A stretch of 64,000 nucleotides of DNA, taken from contig NZ_CP058351.1 in assembly GCF_005860795.2 (NCBI RefSeq), positions 124,001 to 188,000 on the forward strand. The letters are read 5' to 3'. The notes under the pieces are model-generated. The model ran no database searches. It had not been told where the DNA came from and saw only the letters and a list, made by a program, of their open reading frames with translations. The position numbers were made by a program, and so were the translations under genes. This document shows, in pieces, positions 7,772 to 16,792 of this stretch (position 1 is its first letter; each line of letters opens with the position of its first letter). This stretch comes from Peteryoungia desertarenae (GTDB lineage: Bacteria; Pseudomonadota; Alphaproteobacteria; Rhizobiales; Rhizobiaceae).

Positions 7772-10700
7772 ATGAACACTCAGCCTGTTGAGCGGGGCTC
7801 ATTCAACTTGTCCAGATGGGCGATTGAGCACCCAAGCATTGCCCGTTTCCTGTTCGGTCTCATCCTCATCTCCGGGTTGTTCGGCTTGATGCGGATGGGC
7901 CAGAAGGAAGATCCGGATTTCACCTTCCGCGTCATGGTGGTGCAGGTCTTCTGGCCCGGCGCCTCGATCACCGACATGCAGGACCAGGTGGTCAACAAGA
8001 TCGAGCGCAAGCTGCAGGAAACTCCGCATCTCGACTGGGTGCGGTCCTATACACGCGCCGGATCCTCCATCATCACCGTGCAGATGGAGGGCTATACCAA
8101 TGCAGAGCAGGTTGCCGAGTCCTTCTATCAGGTGCGCAAGAAGGTCGGCGATATCGAGAACGAATTGCCCGAAGGTGTGGTCGGCCCCTTTTTCAATGAC
8201 GAATTCGGGGACACGTTCATCACGCTCTACTCCCTGTCTGGCGAGGGCTATGATTATCCGGAGTTGAAGCGTTTCGCGATCAAGGCGCGGGATGTGCTGC
8301 TGTCGACCCCTGGCGTGGAAAAAGCCGTGATCCTCGGCGACCAGCCGCAGAAGATCTTTATCGATGTGTCGTCGAAGGTTCTGGCCGAACGCGGTCTGAC
8401 ATTCAATGATATCGAGGCCGCTCTTGCCGGACGAAATGCCATCGATCCGGCAGGTTCGATCGACACCGGATCCCATTCCGTCAGGATTTCCGTTGATGGC
8501 GGTTTCACGACGGCGGAAGACATTCGCGAACTGACCCTGCGTACGGGTAATCAGGTGACGCGACTTGGCGATATCGCCTCCGTCAGCGAAGGGCTGGAAG
8601 AACCCTTCCAGCGCAAGTTTCGCTTCAATGGCCGGGATTCCGTTCAGGTCGGAGTCGTGATGGCAAAGGGATTCAAGGTCACCGATGTCGGAACCGATGT
8701 GCGCGAAACTCTTCGCCAGTTCGAGGCAACCCTGCCGCTCGGACTTGAGGTAAGCCAGATTTCCGACCAGCCTGAAGTTGTCCGCGAAGCCATGGGCGAA
8801 TTTGCCACGGCCCTTGGCGAAGCTCTGGTCATTGTCCTCGTCATCTCCCTGCTTTCGATCGGCTGGCGCTCGGGTTTTGTCATTGCCATCGCGATCCCGC
8901 TGGTGCTCGCTGCGACCTTCGCGATCATGTACGAGATCGGGATCGACCTGCAGCGTATCTCGCTCGGGGCGCTCATCATTGCCCTTGGCCTTCTGGTTGA
9001 TGACGCGATGATCGTTGTCGAACTGATGGAGCGCAAGCTCGAAGAAGGCCTGGACAAGATCGACGCGGCAAGCTTTGCCTATCGCTCTACGGCTTTTCCT
9101 ATGCTGACCGGCACGATGATCACGACCGCGGGCTTCATTCCGGTCGGGTTTGCGGCATCGACGGCGGGCGAATATGTCAGTTCGCTGTTTTATGTCGTCG
9201 GCATTTCCCTGATGATTTCCTGGTTCGTCGCCGTCTATTTCACGCCCTGGCTCGGCTTCATGATCCTGAAACAGCGGCATCAGGATGGTGCGAGCCATGA
9301 TGTCTATGACAAGCCGGTCTATCGGCGCCTGAGAGCCCTGGTGGCCTGGTGCGTTCGACATCGCATCCTGGTCATTGTCCTGACCCTTGCCACCTTCGCC
9401 GCAAGCCTCTGGTCCTTCCAGTTCATTCCGAAGAACTTCTTTCCGCAATCATCGCGTCCGGAAATCCTCGTGGATCTGTGGTTGCCGGAGGGAACTTCGA
9501 TTGCCGAAGTCGAAAGACAGGCACGGATGCTGGAAGCGGAAATCCTCAAGGATGAGGACCAGCGCTTCGTCGCCACCTATATCGGCGAGGGCGCCCCCCG
9601 CTTCTTCCTGCCCCTCGATCAGCAGTTGCGCAATCCCAATTTCGCCCAGTTGCTTGTCATGGCACGCAATGTCGAGGCGCGCGAGCGTTTGATCGTCAAG
9701 ATCCGTGATTTGCTGGCTGAAAACCATCCTTCGGTCCGTGGCAAGGTCGACAGGCTTTTTCTGGGTCCCCCGACAGGCTGGCCGGTGCAGATGCGTGTGA
9801 CGGGTCCTGATCGTGAAGAAGTCCGTCGGATTGCCGATGCCGTGAAAATGGCCTTCAACGAGGAGCCGCTTCTCCAGTCCGTCCATGATGACTGGCTCGA
9901 GCCTGTGCCAGCCATGAAACTCACCATCGACCAGGATCGGGCAAGAGCGCTGGGTGTCAGTTCGCAGCGGCTTCGCCAGATGCTGCAGGCATCCATGAGT
10001 GGTGCTCCCCTTGCCGATTTCCGCGCCGGGGAAGAGACGGTCTCGATCGTGGTCCGCGAACCCGAAGACAGCCGCACGATCCTGACTGCCGTCAACTCGG
10101 TCTATATTCCGACGGACCTTGGAACCTTCGTGCCGCTGTCCCAGGTTGCAAGGATCGAGCCTGTGCTGGAGCAGGGGATCGAGTGGCGCCGGGACCGTCT
10201 GCCGACCATCACGGTTCGCGCAACGGTTCCTGATGATGTTCAGTCCAACGATGTCGCGCTTGCCCTTTTCGAGCGGCTTGAGCCTCTCCGTTCTGGCCTT
10301 GACGACGGTTACCGGATTGAAATCCAGGGTGGTGCCGAAGACAGTGCGGAGAGCCAGCAATCGATTGCCGCAAAGGCGCCATTGATGCTGCTGGTGATCG
10401 TCGTCCTGCTGATGATCCAGTTGCAGCATTTCGGCAAGGCCATGCTGGTGCTTGCAACCGGACCGCTGGGTGTCATCGGTGCGGCTGCCGCGCTCCTTCT
10501 GTCGGGCGCGCCCTTCGGTTTCGTAGCAATCCTGGGTGTGATCGCCCTTCTCGGCATCATCATCCGCAATTCCATCATCCTGATCGACCAGATCGACCAG
10601 GATATTGCGGCCGGGATGGAGCGCACGGAAGCGATTGTCGGCTCGGCCGTTCGCCGCTTCCGACCGATCATGTTGACGGCTCTGACTGCGGTCCTGGCCC

Positions 10701-10852
10701 TCATTCCGATCTCGCGCGGCGTCTTCTGGGGTCCGCTTGCCTATTCGATGATGGGCGGCATTCTGGTGGGTACGGTCCTGACCATTCTTGTCCTGCCAGC
10801 CGCCTATGCACTCTTCTTCGGTCGCACTCCCCAATCATCAGCGACCGAGTGA
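7772..10852 (+). CDS. RND efflux permease (AcrB/HAE-type)
   Basis: A 1026-residue inner-membrane proton-driven exporter of full family length, with 12 predicted helices and two large periplasmic loops. The proton-relay acidic pair is present in transmembrane helix 4 (GLLVDDAMIVVELMERKL, Asp410-Asp411). The C-terminal half has the matching GVIALLGIIIRNSIILIDQI segment. Together with the adaptor upstream it forms a drug or hydrophobic-compound pump. It is shorter than E. coli AcrB by about 20 residues but shows no break. A strong terminator follows. Confidence 0.93.
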   Translation: MNTQPVERGSFNLSRWAIEHPSIARFLFGLILISGLFGLMRMGQKEDPDFTFRVMVVQVFWPGASITDMQDQVVNKIERKLQETPHLDWVRSYTRAGSSIITVQMEGYTNAEQVAESFYQVRKKVGDIENELPEGVVGPFFNDEFGDTFITLYSLSGEGYDYPELKRFAIKARDVLLSTPGVEKAVILGDQPQKIFIDVSSKVLAERGLTFNDIEAALAGRNAIDPAGSIDTGSHSVRISVDGGFTTAEDIRELTLRTGNQVTRLGDIASVSEGLEEPFQRKFRFNGRDSVQVGVVMAKGFKVTDVGTDVRETLRQFEATLPLGLEVSQISDQPEVVREAMGEFATALGEALVIVLVISLLSIGWRSGFVIAIAIPLVLAATFAIMYEIGIDLQRISLGALIIALGLLVDDAMIVVELMERKLEEGLDKIDAASFAYRSTAFPMLTGTMITTAGFIPVGFAASTAGEYVSSLFYVVGISLMISWFVAVYFTPWLGFMILKQRHQDGASHDVYDKPVYRRLRALVAWCVRHRILVIVLTLATFAASLWSFQFIPKNFFPQSSRPEILVDLWLPEGTSIAEVERQARMLEAEILKDEDQRFVATYIGEGAPRFFLPLDQQLRNPNFAQLLVMARNVEARERLIVKIRDLLAENHPSVRGKVDRLFLGPPTGWPVQMRVTGPDREEVRRIADAVKMAFNEEPLLQSVHDDWLEPVPAMKLTIDQDRARALGVSSQRLRQMLQASMSGAPLADFRAGEETVSIVVREPEDSRTILTAVNSVYIPTDLGTFVPLSQVARIEPVLEQGIEWRRDRLPTITVRATVPDDVQSNDVALALFERLEPLRSGLDDGYRIEIQGGAEDSAESQQSIAAKAPLMLLVIVVLLMIQLQHFGKAMLVLATGPLGVIGAAAALLLSGAPFGFVAILGVIALLGIIIRNSIILIDQIDQDIAAGMERTEAIVGSAVRRFRPIMLTALTAVLALIPISRGVFWGPLAYSMMGGILVGTVLTILVLPAAYALFFGRTPQSSATE

Positions 10853-10854
10853 GG

Positions 10855-10896
10855 GCAGGGAGGCGCATCCCCAATTGTGCCTCCCTGCATATTTTT
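10855..10896 (+). terminator. Rho-independent terminator after the RND operon
   Basis: GCAGGGAGGCGCA (10855-10867) pairs with TGTGCCTCCCTGC (10876-10888), with one G-T wobble and an 8-nt loop, followed by ATATTTTT. It begins 3 bases after the permease stop. Confidence 0.8.
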
Positions 10897-11355
10897 ACCA
10901 GTTGATAAAATCTGGCGGATTAGCCATCAGGCTGGCAGATTGCCCGTCGTTCCCGAAAACTGTCATTTTGCGACGCACAAACAGCTGAAACCCCTCCAAA
11001 TACGGCTCTATGTAGAATCGCTTAAATTCATTCTTTTCGCCTTTTTGCTGCCCAATTGGCGATAAAATTGCATCGCAATAAGGGAAAAACGGCGAATTCC
11101 CGTTCGAATTTGGCAAATTTCGCGAAAATTTCTCTCTTTACAACGTTTTTTAAGCGACTAAGACAATGCGCAATCAGCTACCGCTCATGAGGTCTTGATT
11201 GTCCATTTGCGACATTCGGGAGGGGATCGTGCGTGCTGTGGGAACCGCGGCTGGTCGTCGCGATCAAAAGCACTTGGCGCCGAACAAACGGCGCCTCAGG
11301 ACCACAATCGGCGCCCTTGCCCCGGCGGTAAGACGGCGCCCACGGGAGAATGACC
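10897..11355 (+). promoter_or_regulatory. Long dppA leader with four GGCGCC elements
   Basis: This 460-bp stretch has no convincing gene. Its left part is A/T-rich and probably holds the dpp promoter. In the last 80 bp the self-complementary hexamer GGCGCC occurs four times, at 11276-11281, 11290-11295, 11310-11315 and 11335-11340. The first two form a 7-bp hairpin (GGCGCCG, loop AACAAA, CGGCGCC). The last lies 3 bp before the GGGAG ribosome site, so alternative pairings could hide or expose it. Confidence 0.4.
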
Positions 11356-12951
11356 ATGAAATACAAGTTCGGTTTTGCCGCAGCCCTGCTCGCGGCCACC
11401 TTCCTTTCGACAGCTGCCAGCGCAAAGACCTTCGTCTATTGCTCGGAAGGTTCGCCGGAAGGCTTTGATCCCGGCATGTATACGGCCGGCACGACCTTTG
11501 ACGCGTCTGCCCATCCGATCTACAGCCGTCTGATGGAATTCAAGCCTGGAACAACCGAAGCGGAACCGGGCCTGGCGGAAAGCTACGAAGTGAACGAGGA
11601 CGGCACGGAATATACGTTCAAGCTGCGTCCGGGCGTCAAATTCCATACGACCGAGTTCTTCACGCCGTCGCGTGACATGAATGCCGATGACGTCATCTTC
11701 TCGCTCGAGCGCCAGATCAATGCTGACCATCCCTGGAATCAGTATGTTGCCGGCACTTCCTGGGAATATGCGGCAGGCATGGGCTTCCCGGACCTGATCA
11801 AGTCGATCGAGAAGGTCGACGACATGACGGTCAAGTTCGTGCTGAACCGTCCGGAGGCACCCTTTCTTGCAAACCTGGCCATGCCTTTTGCCTCGATCGC
11901 TTCCAAGGAATATGCAGACCAGCTCGAAGCCGAAGGCAAGAAGGAACAACTGAACCAGATGCCGGTAGGCACCGGTCCCTTCTCCTTCGTCGCCTATCAG
12001 CAGGATGCCGTCATTCGCTACAAGAAGAATGCGGATTACTGGGGAGGCGCGCCGAAGATCGATGACCTGGTCTTCGCGATCACGACGGATGCGGCTGTCC
12101 GTTATCAGAAGCTCAAGGCTGGCGAATGCCACCTGATGCCATTCCCGAATGCGGCTGACGTAGCCGCCATGAAGGAAGATCCGGCTTTGACTGTCCTGGA
12201 ACAGGAAGGGCTGAATGTCGCCTATCTTGCCTACAACACCACCCAGGCGCCTTTCGACAAGGCCGAAGTGCGTCAGGCTCTCAACATGGCGATCAACAAG
12301 GAAGCCATTGTTGATGCTGTCTTCCAGGGCATGGCAACACCTGCCAAGAACCCGATCCCGCCGACAATGTGGTCCTATAACGAGAACACGCCAGCTGACA
12401 CCTATGACCTGGATGCGGCCAGGAAGGCACTGGAAGACGCTGGCGTTACCGATCTTTCCATGAAGATCTGGGCCATGCCGGTCTCGCGTCCCTATATGCT
12501 GAACGCGCGCCGTGCTGCCGAAATCATCCAGGATGATTTCTCCAAGATCGGTGTCGACGTCGAAATCGTCTCCTATGAATGGGCCGAATATCTCGACCGC
12601 TCCAAGGCGAAGGACCGTGACGGTGCCGTGATGCTGGGCTGGACCGGTGACAATGGCGATCCGGACAACTTCCTGGACACGCTTCTGGGCTGCGATGCCG
12701 TCGGTGGCAACAATCGCGCCCAGTGGTGCAACGAGGAGTTCGATCAGCTCGTCAAGAAGGCGAAGGTCACCTCGGATCAGGCAGAACGCGCCAGGCTCTA
12801 TGAAGAGGCTCAGCTCGTCTTCAAGCGTGAAGCCCCCTGGGCAACCATCGACCACTCGCTCTCGGTTGTTCCGATGCGCAAGGAAGTCACCGGCTTTACC
12901 CAGAGCCCGCTTGGCGACTTCACCTTCGAAAACGTCGATATCGCCGAGTAA
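11356..12951 (+). CDS. dppA: Dipeptide ABC transporter periplasmic binding protein
   Basis: A 531-residue periplasmic binding protein that would deliver di- and tripeptides to DppBCDF. A Sec signal of 23 residues ends in TAASA-KT. The mature N-terminus (KTFVYCSEGSPEGFDPGMYT) and GWTGDNGDPDNFLDTLLGCD follow E. coli DppA closely along the whole length, and the total length is also close to E. coli DppA (about 535). The ATG at 11356 is preferred to that at 11350 because of its spacing from GGGAG. First gene of dppABCDF. A heme-binding role, known for E. coli DppA, is possible but not shown. Confidence 0.93.
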   Translation: MKYKFGFAAALLAATFLSTAASAKTFVYCSEGSPEGFDPGMYTAGTTFDASAHPIYSRLMEFKPGTTEAEPGLAESYEVNEDGTEYTFKLRPGVKFHTTEFFTPSRDMNADDVIFSLERQINADHPWNQYVAGTSWEYAAGMGFPDLIKSIEKVDDMTVKFVLNRPEAPFLANLAMPFASIASKEYADQLEAEGKKEQLNQMPVGTGPFSFVAYQQDAVIRYKKNADYWGGAPKIDDLVFAITTDAAVRYQKLKAGECHLMPFPNAADVAAMKEDPALTVLEQEGLNVAYLAYNTTQAPFDKAEVRQALNMAINKEAIVDAVFQGMATPAKNPIPPTMWSYNENTPADTYDLDAARKALEDAGVTDLSMKIWAMPVSRPYMLNARRAAEIIQDDFSKIGVDVEIVSYEWAEYLDRSKAKDRDGAVMLGWTGDNGDPDNFLDTLLGCDAVGGNNRAQWCNEEFDQLVKKAKVTSDQAERARLYEEAQLVFKREAPWATIDHSLSVVPMRKEVTGFTQSPLGDFTFENVDIAE

Positions 12952-12965
12952 AGCGAAACCATGTT

Positions 12966-13040
12966 CGGTTCCTCTGCAATGTCAGGAACCGACCCACCAG
13001 AGACCGTCGGGTGAAGCCCGGCGGTCTGCGGTTTTGGGAG
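12966..13040 (+). terminator. Two hairpins between dppA and dppB
   Basis: Hairpin one is CGGTTCCT (12966-12973) with AGGAACCG (12984-12991). Hairpin two is AGACCGTCGGG (13001-13011) with CCCGGCGGTCT (13017-13027), one G-T pair, followed by GCGGTTTTGGG. They fill a 178-bp gap inside the operon and probably protect dppA mRNA or partly terminate transcription. Confidence 0.5.
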
Positions 13041-13129
13041 TTGTCCGTCGACCGTGGCTCTGCGGGCGCGATTGCCGACACGGATGGACCAACTCCCGCT
13101 TTTCCAAGGATTAACAACAGGTCGTTTTC

Positions 13130-14134
13130 ATGTTTGGCTTTCTGTTGCGCCGATTGGCAGTCTTGATCCCGACGTTCCTCGGGGTCTCCATCATTGCCTT
13201 CGCCTTCATTCGTCTCCTGCCCGGCGATCCGGTCGCACTTTTATCCGGCGAACGCGTGATGTCGGAAGAGCGCCATGCGCAGATCAGCGCGCAGCTTGGT
13301 CTCGATCGTCCACTTGTGGTCCAGTATTTTGACTATCTCGGCGATGTCCTGACGGGAGACTTCGGTACGTCGATTGTCTCGAAAAGCTCGATCACCGACC
13401 AGTTCTTTGCGCTTTTTCCCGCAACAGTCGAATTGTCGCTCTGTGCGATCCTGATTGCGATTGCGGTTGGCGTTCCCGCCGGAGTGATTGCCGCGATCAA
13501 GCGCGGCTCTGCTTTTGACCAGACGATGATGGGCATTGCCCTTGTCGGCTATTCCATGCCGATCTTCTGGTGGGGTCTGCTGCTGATCATTCTCTTTTCG
13601 GGCATTCTCCAATGGACACCGGTCTCGGGCCGCATTTCCCTGATGTTCTACTTTCCGCCCGTAACCGGCTTCATGCTGATCGACAGTCTGCTGTCGGGAC
13701 AAAAGGGCGCCTTCAGTTCCGCCGTCAGCCATCTGATCCTGCCATCGATCGTTCTTGCGACAATCCCGCTGGCCGTGATTGCGCGTCAGACCCGGTCAGC
13801 CATGCTGGAAGTCCTGTCCGAGGACTATATCCGCACGGCCCGCGCCAAGGGGCTTTCTCCCTTCCGGGTCGTCAGCCTTCATGCGCTTAGAAACGCAATG
13901 ATCCCGGTCATCACGACGATCGGGCTTCAGATCGGCGTGATGCTGGCTGGTGCGATCCTGACAGAGACGATCTTCTCCTGGCCGGGCATCGGCAAATGGA
14001 TGGTCGATAGCGTCTTCCGCCGCGACTACCCGGTCATCCAGGGAGGGCTGCTGCTGATTGCCGGCATCATCATGATCGTCAACCTGATTGTTGATCTGCT
14101 CTACGGTCTGATCAACCCACGTATCCGCCACTAG
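13130..14134 (+). CDS. dppB: Dipeptide ABC transporter permease DppB
   Basis: A 334-residue inner-membrane permease with six helices, starting MFGFLLRRLAVLIPTFLGVS. The N-terminal segment and the cytoplasmic EAA loop (VLSEDYIRTARAKGLSPFRV), which docks on the ATPases, are typical of the DppB/OppB family. It forms the pore with DppC, encoded 14 bp downstream. Confidence 0.93.
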   Translation: MFGFLLRRLAVLIPTFLGVSIIAFAFIRLLPGDPVALLSGERVMSEERHAQISAQLGLDRPLVVQYFDYLGDVLTGDFGTSIVSKSSITDQFFALFPATVELSLCAILIAIAVGVPAGVIAAIKRGSAFDQTMMGIALVGYSMPIFWWGLLLIILFSGILQWTPVSGRISLMFYFPPVTGFMLIDSLLSGQKGAFSSAVSHLILPSIVLATIPLAVIARQTRSAMLEVLSEDYIRTARAKGLSPFRVVSLHALRNAMIPVITTIGLQIGVMLAGAILTETIFSWPGIGKWMVDSVFRRDYPVIQGGLLLIAGIIMIVNLIVDLLYGLINPRIRH

Positions 14135-14148
14135 AAGGGGTTCGTCTG

Positions 14149-15057
14149 ATGGCCGAGATGACTTCCGACCAGGCGCTCAGCAACGGTGCCATGCGCCGGC
14201 AGATGCTGTCCGAGTTCTGGTTCTATTTTTCCGAAAACCGGGGCGCCGTCATAGGCCTCGTGGTCTTTGTCGCCCTTGTTCTGACGGCGGTTTTTGCCGC
14301 TTTCATCGCGCCGCATTCGCCATTCGAACAATATCGCGACGCCGTGCTGCTTCCCCCTGCCTGGCTCGAGGGTGGCAGCTGGACTTATCCGCTTGGGACC
14401 GATCCGGTTGGTCGTGACATTCTTTCGCGTCTGATCTATGGCGCGCAATATTCGCTGTTCATCGGCGTTTTCGTCACCACCCTGTCCTTGTCCAGCGGCA
14501 TCGCGATCGGGCTGATCGCCGGCTATTATGGGGGCTGGCTCGATACGCTGATCATGCGATTGATGGATATCATCCTGGCCTTTCCTTCGCTGCTTCTGGC
14601 GCTTGTTCTCGTGGCCATTCTGGGACCCGGCCTCACCAATGGCATGATCGCGATTGCGCTCGTCCTGCAGCCGCATTTCGTGCGGCTGACGCGTGCCGCC
14701 GTGATGACGGAGATGACACGGGAATATGTAACGGCGGCGAAACTGGCGGGAGCCGGTCCCTTCCGGCTGATGTTCAAGACGATCCTTCCCAATTGCATGG
14801 CGCCCTTGATTGTCCAGGCAACGCTGTCCTTTTCCAATGCCATTCTGGATGCCGCAGCGCTGGGCTTCCTCGGTATGGGTGCCCAGCCTCCCGCGCCGGA
14901 ATGGGGCACGATGCTGGCCGAGGCGCGTGAATTCATCCTGCGCGCCTGGTGGGTTGTCACATTCCCGGGCCTTGCCATCCTGATCACCGTGCTTTCGATC
15001 AATCTGATGGGCGATGGTCTTCGCGATGCGCTTGATCCCAAGATGAAGAGGTCCTGA
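14149..15057 (+). CDS. dppC: Dipeptide ABC transporter permease DppC
   Basis: A 302-residue permease partner of DppB. It has the N-terminal OppC-type region, the conserved YPLGTDPVGRDILSRLIYGA segment and an EAA loop (MTREYVTAAKLAGAGPFRLM). The extended C-terminus ends LRDALDPKMKRS, the usual DppC ending. Its stop is one base before the dppD start, so translation is probably coupled. Confidence 0.93.
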   Translation: MAEMTSDQALSNGAMRRQMLSEFWFYFSENRGAVIGLVVFVALVLTAVFAAFIAPHSPFEQYRDAVLLPPAWLEGGSWTYPLGTDPVGRDILSRLIYGAQYSLFIGVFVTTLSLSSGIAIGLIAGYYGGWLDTLIMRLMDIILAFPSLLLALVLVAILGPGLTNGMIAIALVLQPHFVRLTRAAVMTEMTREYVTAAKLAGAGPFRLMFKTILPNCMAPLIVQATLSFSNAILDAAALGFLGMGAQPPAPEWGTMLAEAREFILRAWWVVTFPGLAILITVLSINLMGDGLRDALDPKMKRS

Positions 15058-15058
15058 C

Positions 15059-15904
15059 ATGGCGCTGCTGGAAATCGAAAATCTGACCGTTGAGTTCGAG
15101 ACCGCGTCGGGATGGTTCAAGGCGGTCGACGGGATATCGCTTTCTATCGAGCCGGGTGAGGTTCTGGCGATCGTTGGTGAAAGCGGATCGGGCAAATCCG
15201 TGGCCATGCTTGCGGTCATGGGGCTCCTGCCCTGGACCGCGAAGATCACGGCAGACCGCATGTTGTTTCAGGGCCGCGATATCCAGGCCATTCCCGCTGC
15301 CGAGCGGCGCAAGTTGATCGGCAAGGATGTGGCGATGATCTTTCAGGAGCCGGTCGCAAGCCTCAATCCCTGCTTTACGGTGGGTTTCCAGATCGAGGAA
15401 GTGCTCCGCCTTCACCTCAATCTTGGAAGGGCAGAAGCCCGCAAGCGCGCAATCGACCTCTTCCGCCAGGTCGGACTTCCCGATCCGGCAGAGCGCCTCA
15501 GCCATTTCCCGCATCAGCTGTCCGGCGGCCAGTGCCAGCGGGTGATGATAGCAATGGCCATTGCCTGCAGTCCGAAGCTTCTCATTGCCGATGAGCCGAC
15601 AACGGCACTCGATGTGACCATCCAGAAGCAGATCCTTGATCTTTTGATGTCGCTTCAGGCGGAAACAGGCATGGGCCTGATCATGATCACCCATGACATG
15701 GGCGTGGTGGCCGAAACGGCGGACCGGGTGATCGTTCAATACAAGGGCAGAAAGATGGAGGAGGCCGACGTGCTGTCCCTTTTCGAAGCCCCCAAGAACC
15801 CCTACACGCGGGCGCTGCTCTCGGCACTGCCGGAAAACGCCACAGGAAAACGATTGACCACCGTTTCGGATTTCATGATGGCAGATGCGGGAGGTGCCGA
15901 ATGA
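15059..15904 (+). CDS. dppD: Dipeptide ABC transporter ATPase DppD
   Basis: A 281-residue ATPase with Walker A GESGSGKS, the signature LSGGQCQRV, Walker [13 protein letters not shown] and a switch His in MITHDMGVV. The C-terminal region carries the oligopeptide-family extension ([14 protein letters not shown]), though it is about 45 residues shorter than E. coli DppD. It energises import together with DppF, whose gene overlaps it by 4 bp. Confidence 0.92.
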   Translation: MALLEIENLTVEFETASGWFKAVDGISLSIEPGEVLAIVGESGSGKSVAMLAVMGLLPWTAKITADRMLFQGRDIQAIPAAERRKLIGKDVAMIFQEPVASLNPCFTVGFQIEEVLRLHLNLGRAEARKRAIDLFRQVGLPDPAERLSHFPHQLSGGQCQRVMIAMAIACSPKLLIADEPTTALDVTIQKQILDLLMSLQAETGMGLIMITHDMGVVAETADRVIVQYKGRKMEEADVLSLFEAPKNPYTRALLSALPENATGKRLTTVSDFMMADAGGAE

Positions 15905-16770
15905 GCGCGATCGAAAACGCCAGAAGGTCGAACAACATGCTGGAGATCCGCGACGTGAAGCGGGACTACCGCGTTCCACAGGGCCTCTTCAAGTCGGACA
16001 AGATCGTACATGCCGTCAAGGGTGTGTCATTCGCGCTTGAAGCTGGCAAGACCCTGGCAATTGTCGGTGAAAGTGGCTGCGGCAAGTCAACCCTTGCCCG
16101 GATCCTCACCTTCATTGATGAGCCCACCTCCGGTGACATCATCATCGATGGTGCGAAGGTCGATACGCGGCCGGGTCATCTGACCAGCGAGATGCGTCAG
16201 AAAGTACAGATCGTCTTCCAGAATCCCTATGGATCGCTCAATCCGCGCCAGAAGGTTGGCGATGTGCTGGGCGAGCCGCTTTTGATCAATACGAAGATGA
16301 CGGCGGCAGAACGGCGCGAAAAGGCAACCGAGATGCTGGTGAAGGTCGGTCTGGGCCCGGAGCACTACAACCGTTACCCGCATATGTTTTCGGGGGGACA
16401 GCGTCAGCGTATCGCGATCGCGCGCGCCCTGATGCTCAATCCGAAGTTGCTGGTGCTGGATGAACCGGTCTCGGCACTTGACCTGTCGGTCCAGGCGCAG
16501 GTCCTGAACCTTCTGACCGATCTGCAGGAAGAATTCGGTCTGACCTATGTCTTCATCAGCCATGATCTTTCGGTGGTTCGTCACATCGCCGATGAGGTGA
16601 TGGTGATGTATTTCGGGGAAGCGGTGGAATATGGAAGCCGTGACAGGGTCTTTGCAGATCCGCAGCACGACTATACACGGTCGCTTTTCGCCGCGACGCC
16701 ACGCGCGGATGTCGAAACGATCAGGGCACGTCTGGCAAAGCGCCGCAGCGCCACTTTCGAAAGGGCTTGA
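15901..16770 (+). CDS. dppF: Dipeptide ABC transporter ATPase DppF
   Basis: A 289-residue ATPase, last gene of dppABCDF. Motifs are Walker A GESGCGKST, signature FSGGQRQRIAIARAL, Walker B LLVLDEPVSALD and switch His in ISHDLSVVRHIAD. A second ATG 36 bases in (MLEIRDVKRDY) is a possible alternative start, but the 15901 start overlaps the dppD stop as ATGA and keeps the coupling. It ends 22 bp before a convergent gene. Confidence 0.92.
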   Translation: MSAIENARRSNNMLEIRDVKRDYRVPQGLFKSDKIVHAVKGVSFALEAGKTLAIVGESGCGKSTLARILTFIDEPTSGDIIIDGAKVDTRPGHLTSEMRQKVQIVFQNPYGSLNPRQKVGDVLGEPLLINTKMTAAERREKATEMLVKVGLGPEHYNRYPHMFSGGQRQRIAIARALMLNPKLLVLDEPVSALDLSVQAQVLNLLTDLQEEFGLTYVFISHDLSVVRHIADEVMVMYFGEAVEYGSRDRVFADPQHDYTRSLFAATPRADVETIRARLAKRRSATFERA

Positions 16771-16792
16771 GAGCTGTGGTCGTTGACGCCGC

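Noticed and set aside
7799..10834. Two long minus-strand frames (549 and 461 codons) across the RND permease gene
   Set aside because: They are antisense to a full-length, well-conserved permease, with shadow-type composition.
11276..11340. The spaced GGCGCC copies as a CRISPR-like array
   Set aside because: The repeats are only 6 bp, the spacers are 8-19 bp and irregular, and there are no cas genes.
11296..12855. 519-codon minus-strand frame
   Set aside because: Antisense to dppA, which matches E. coli DppA end to end.
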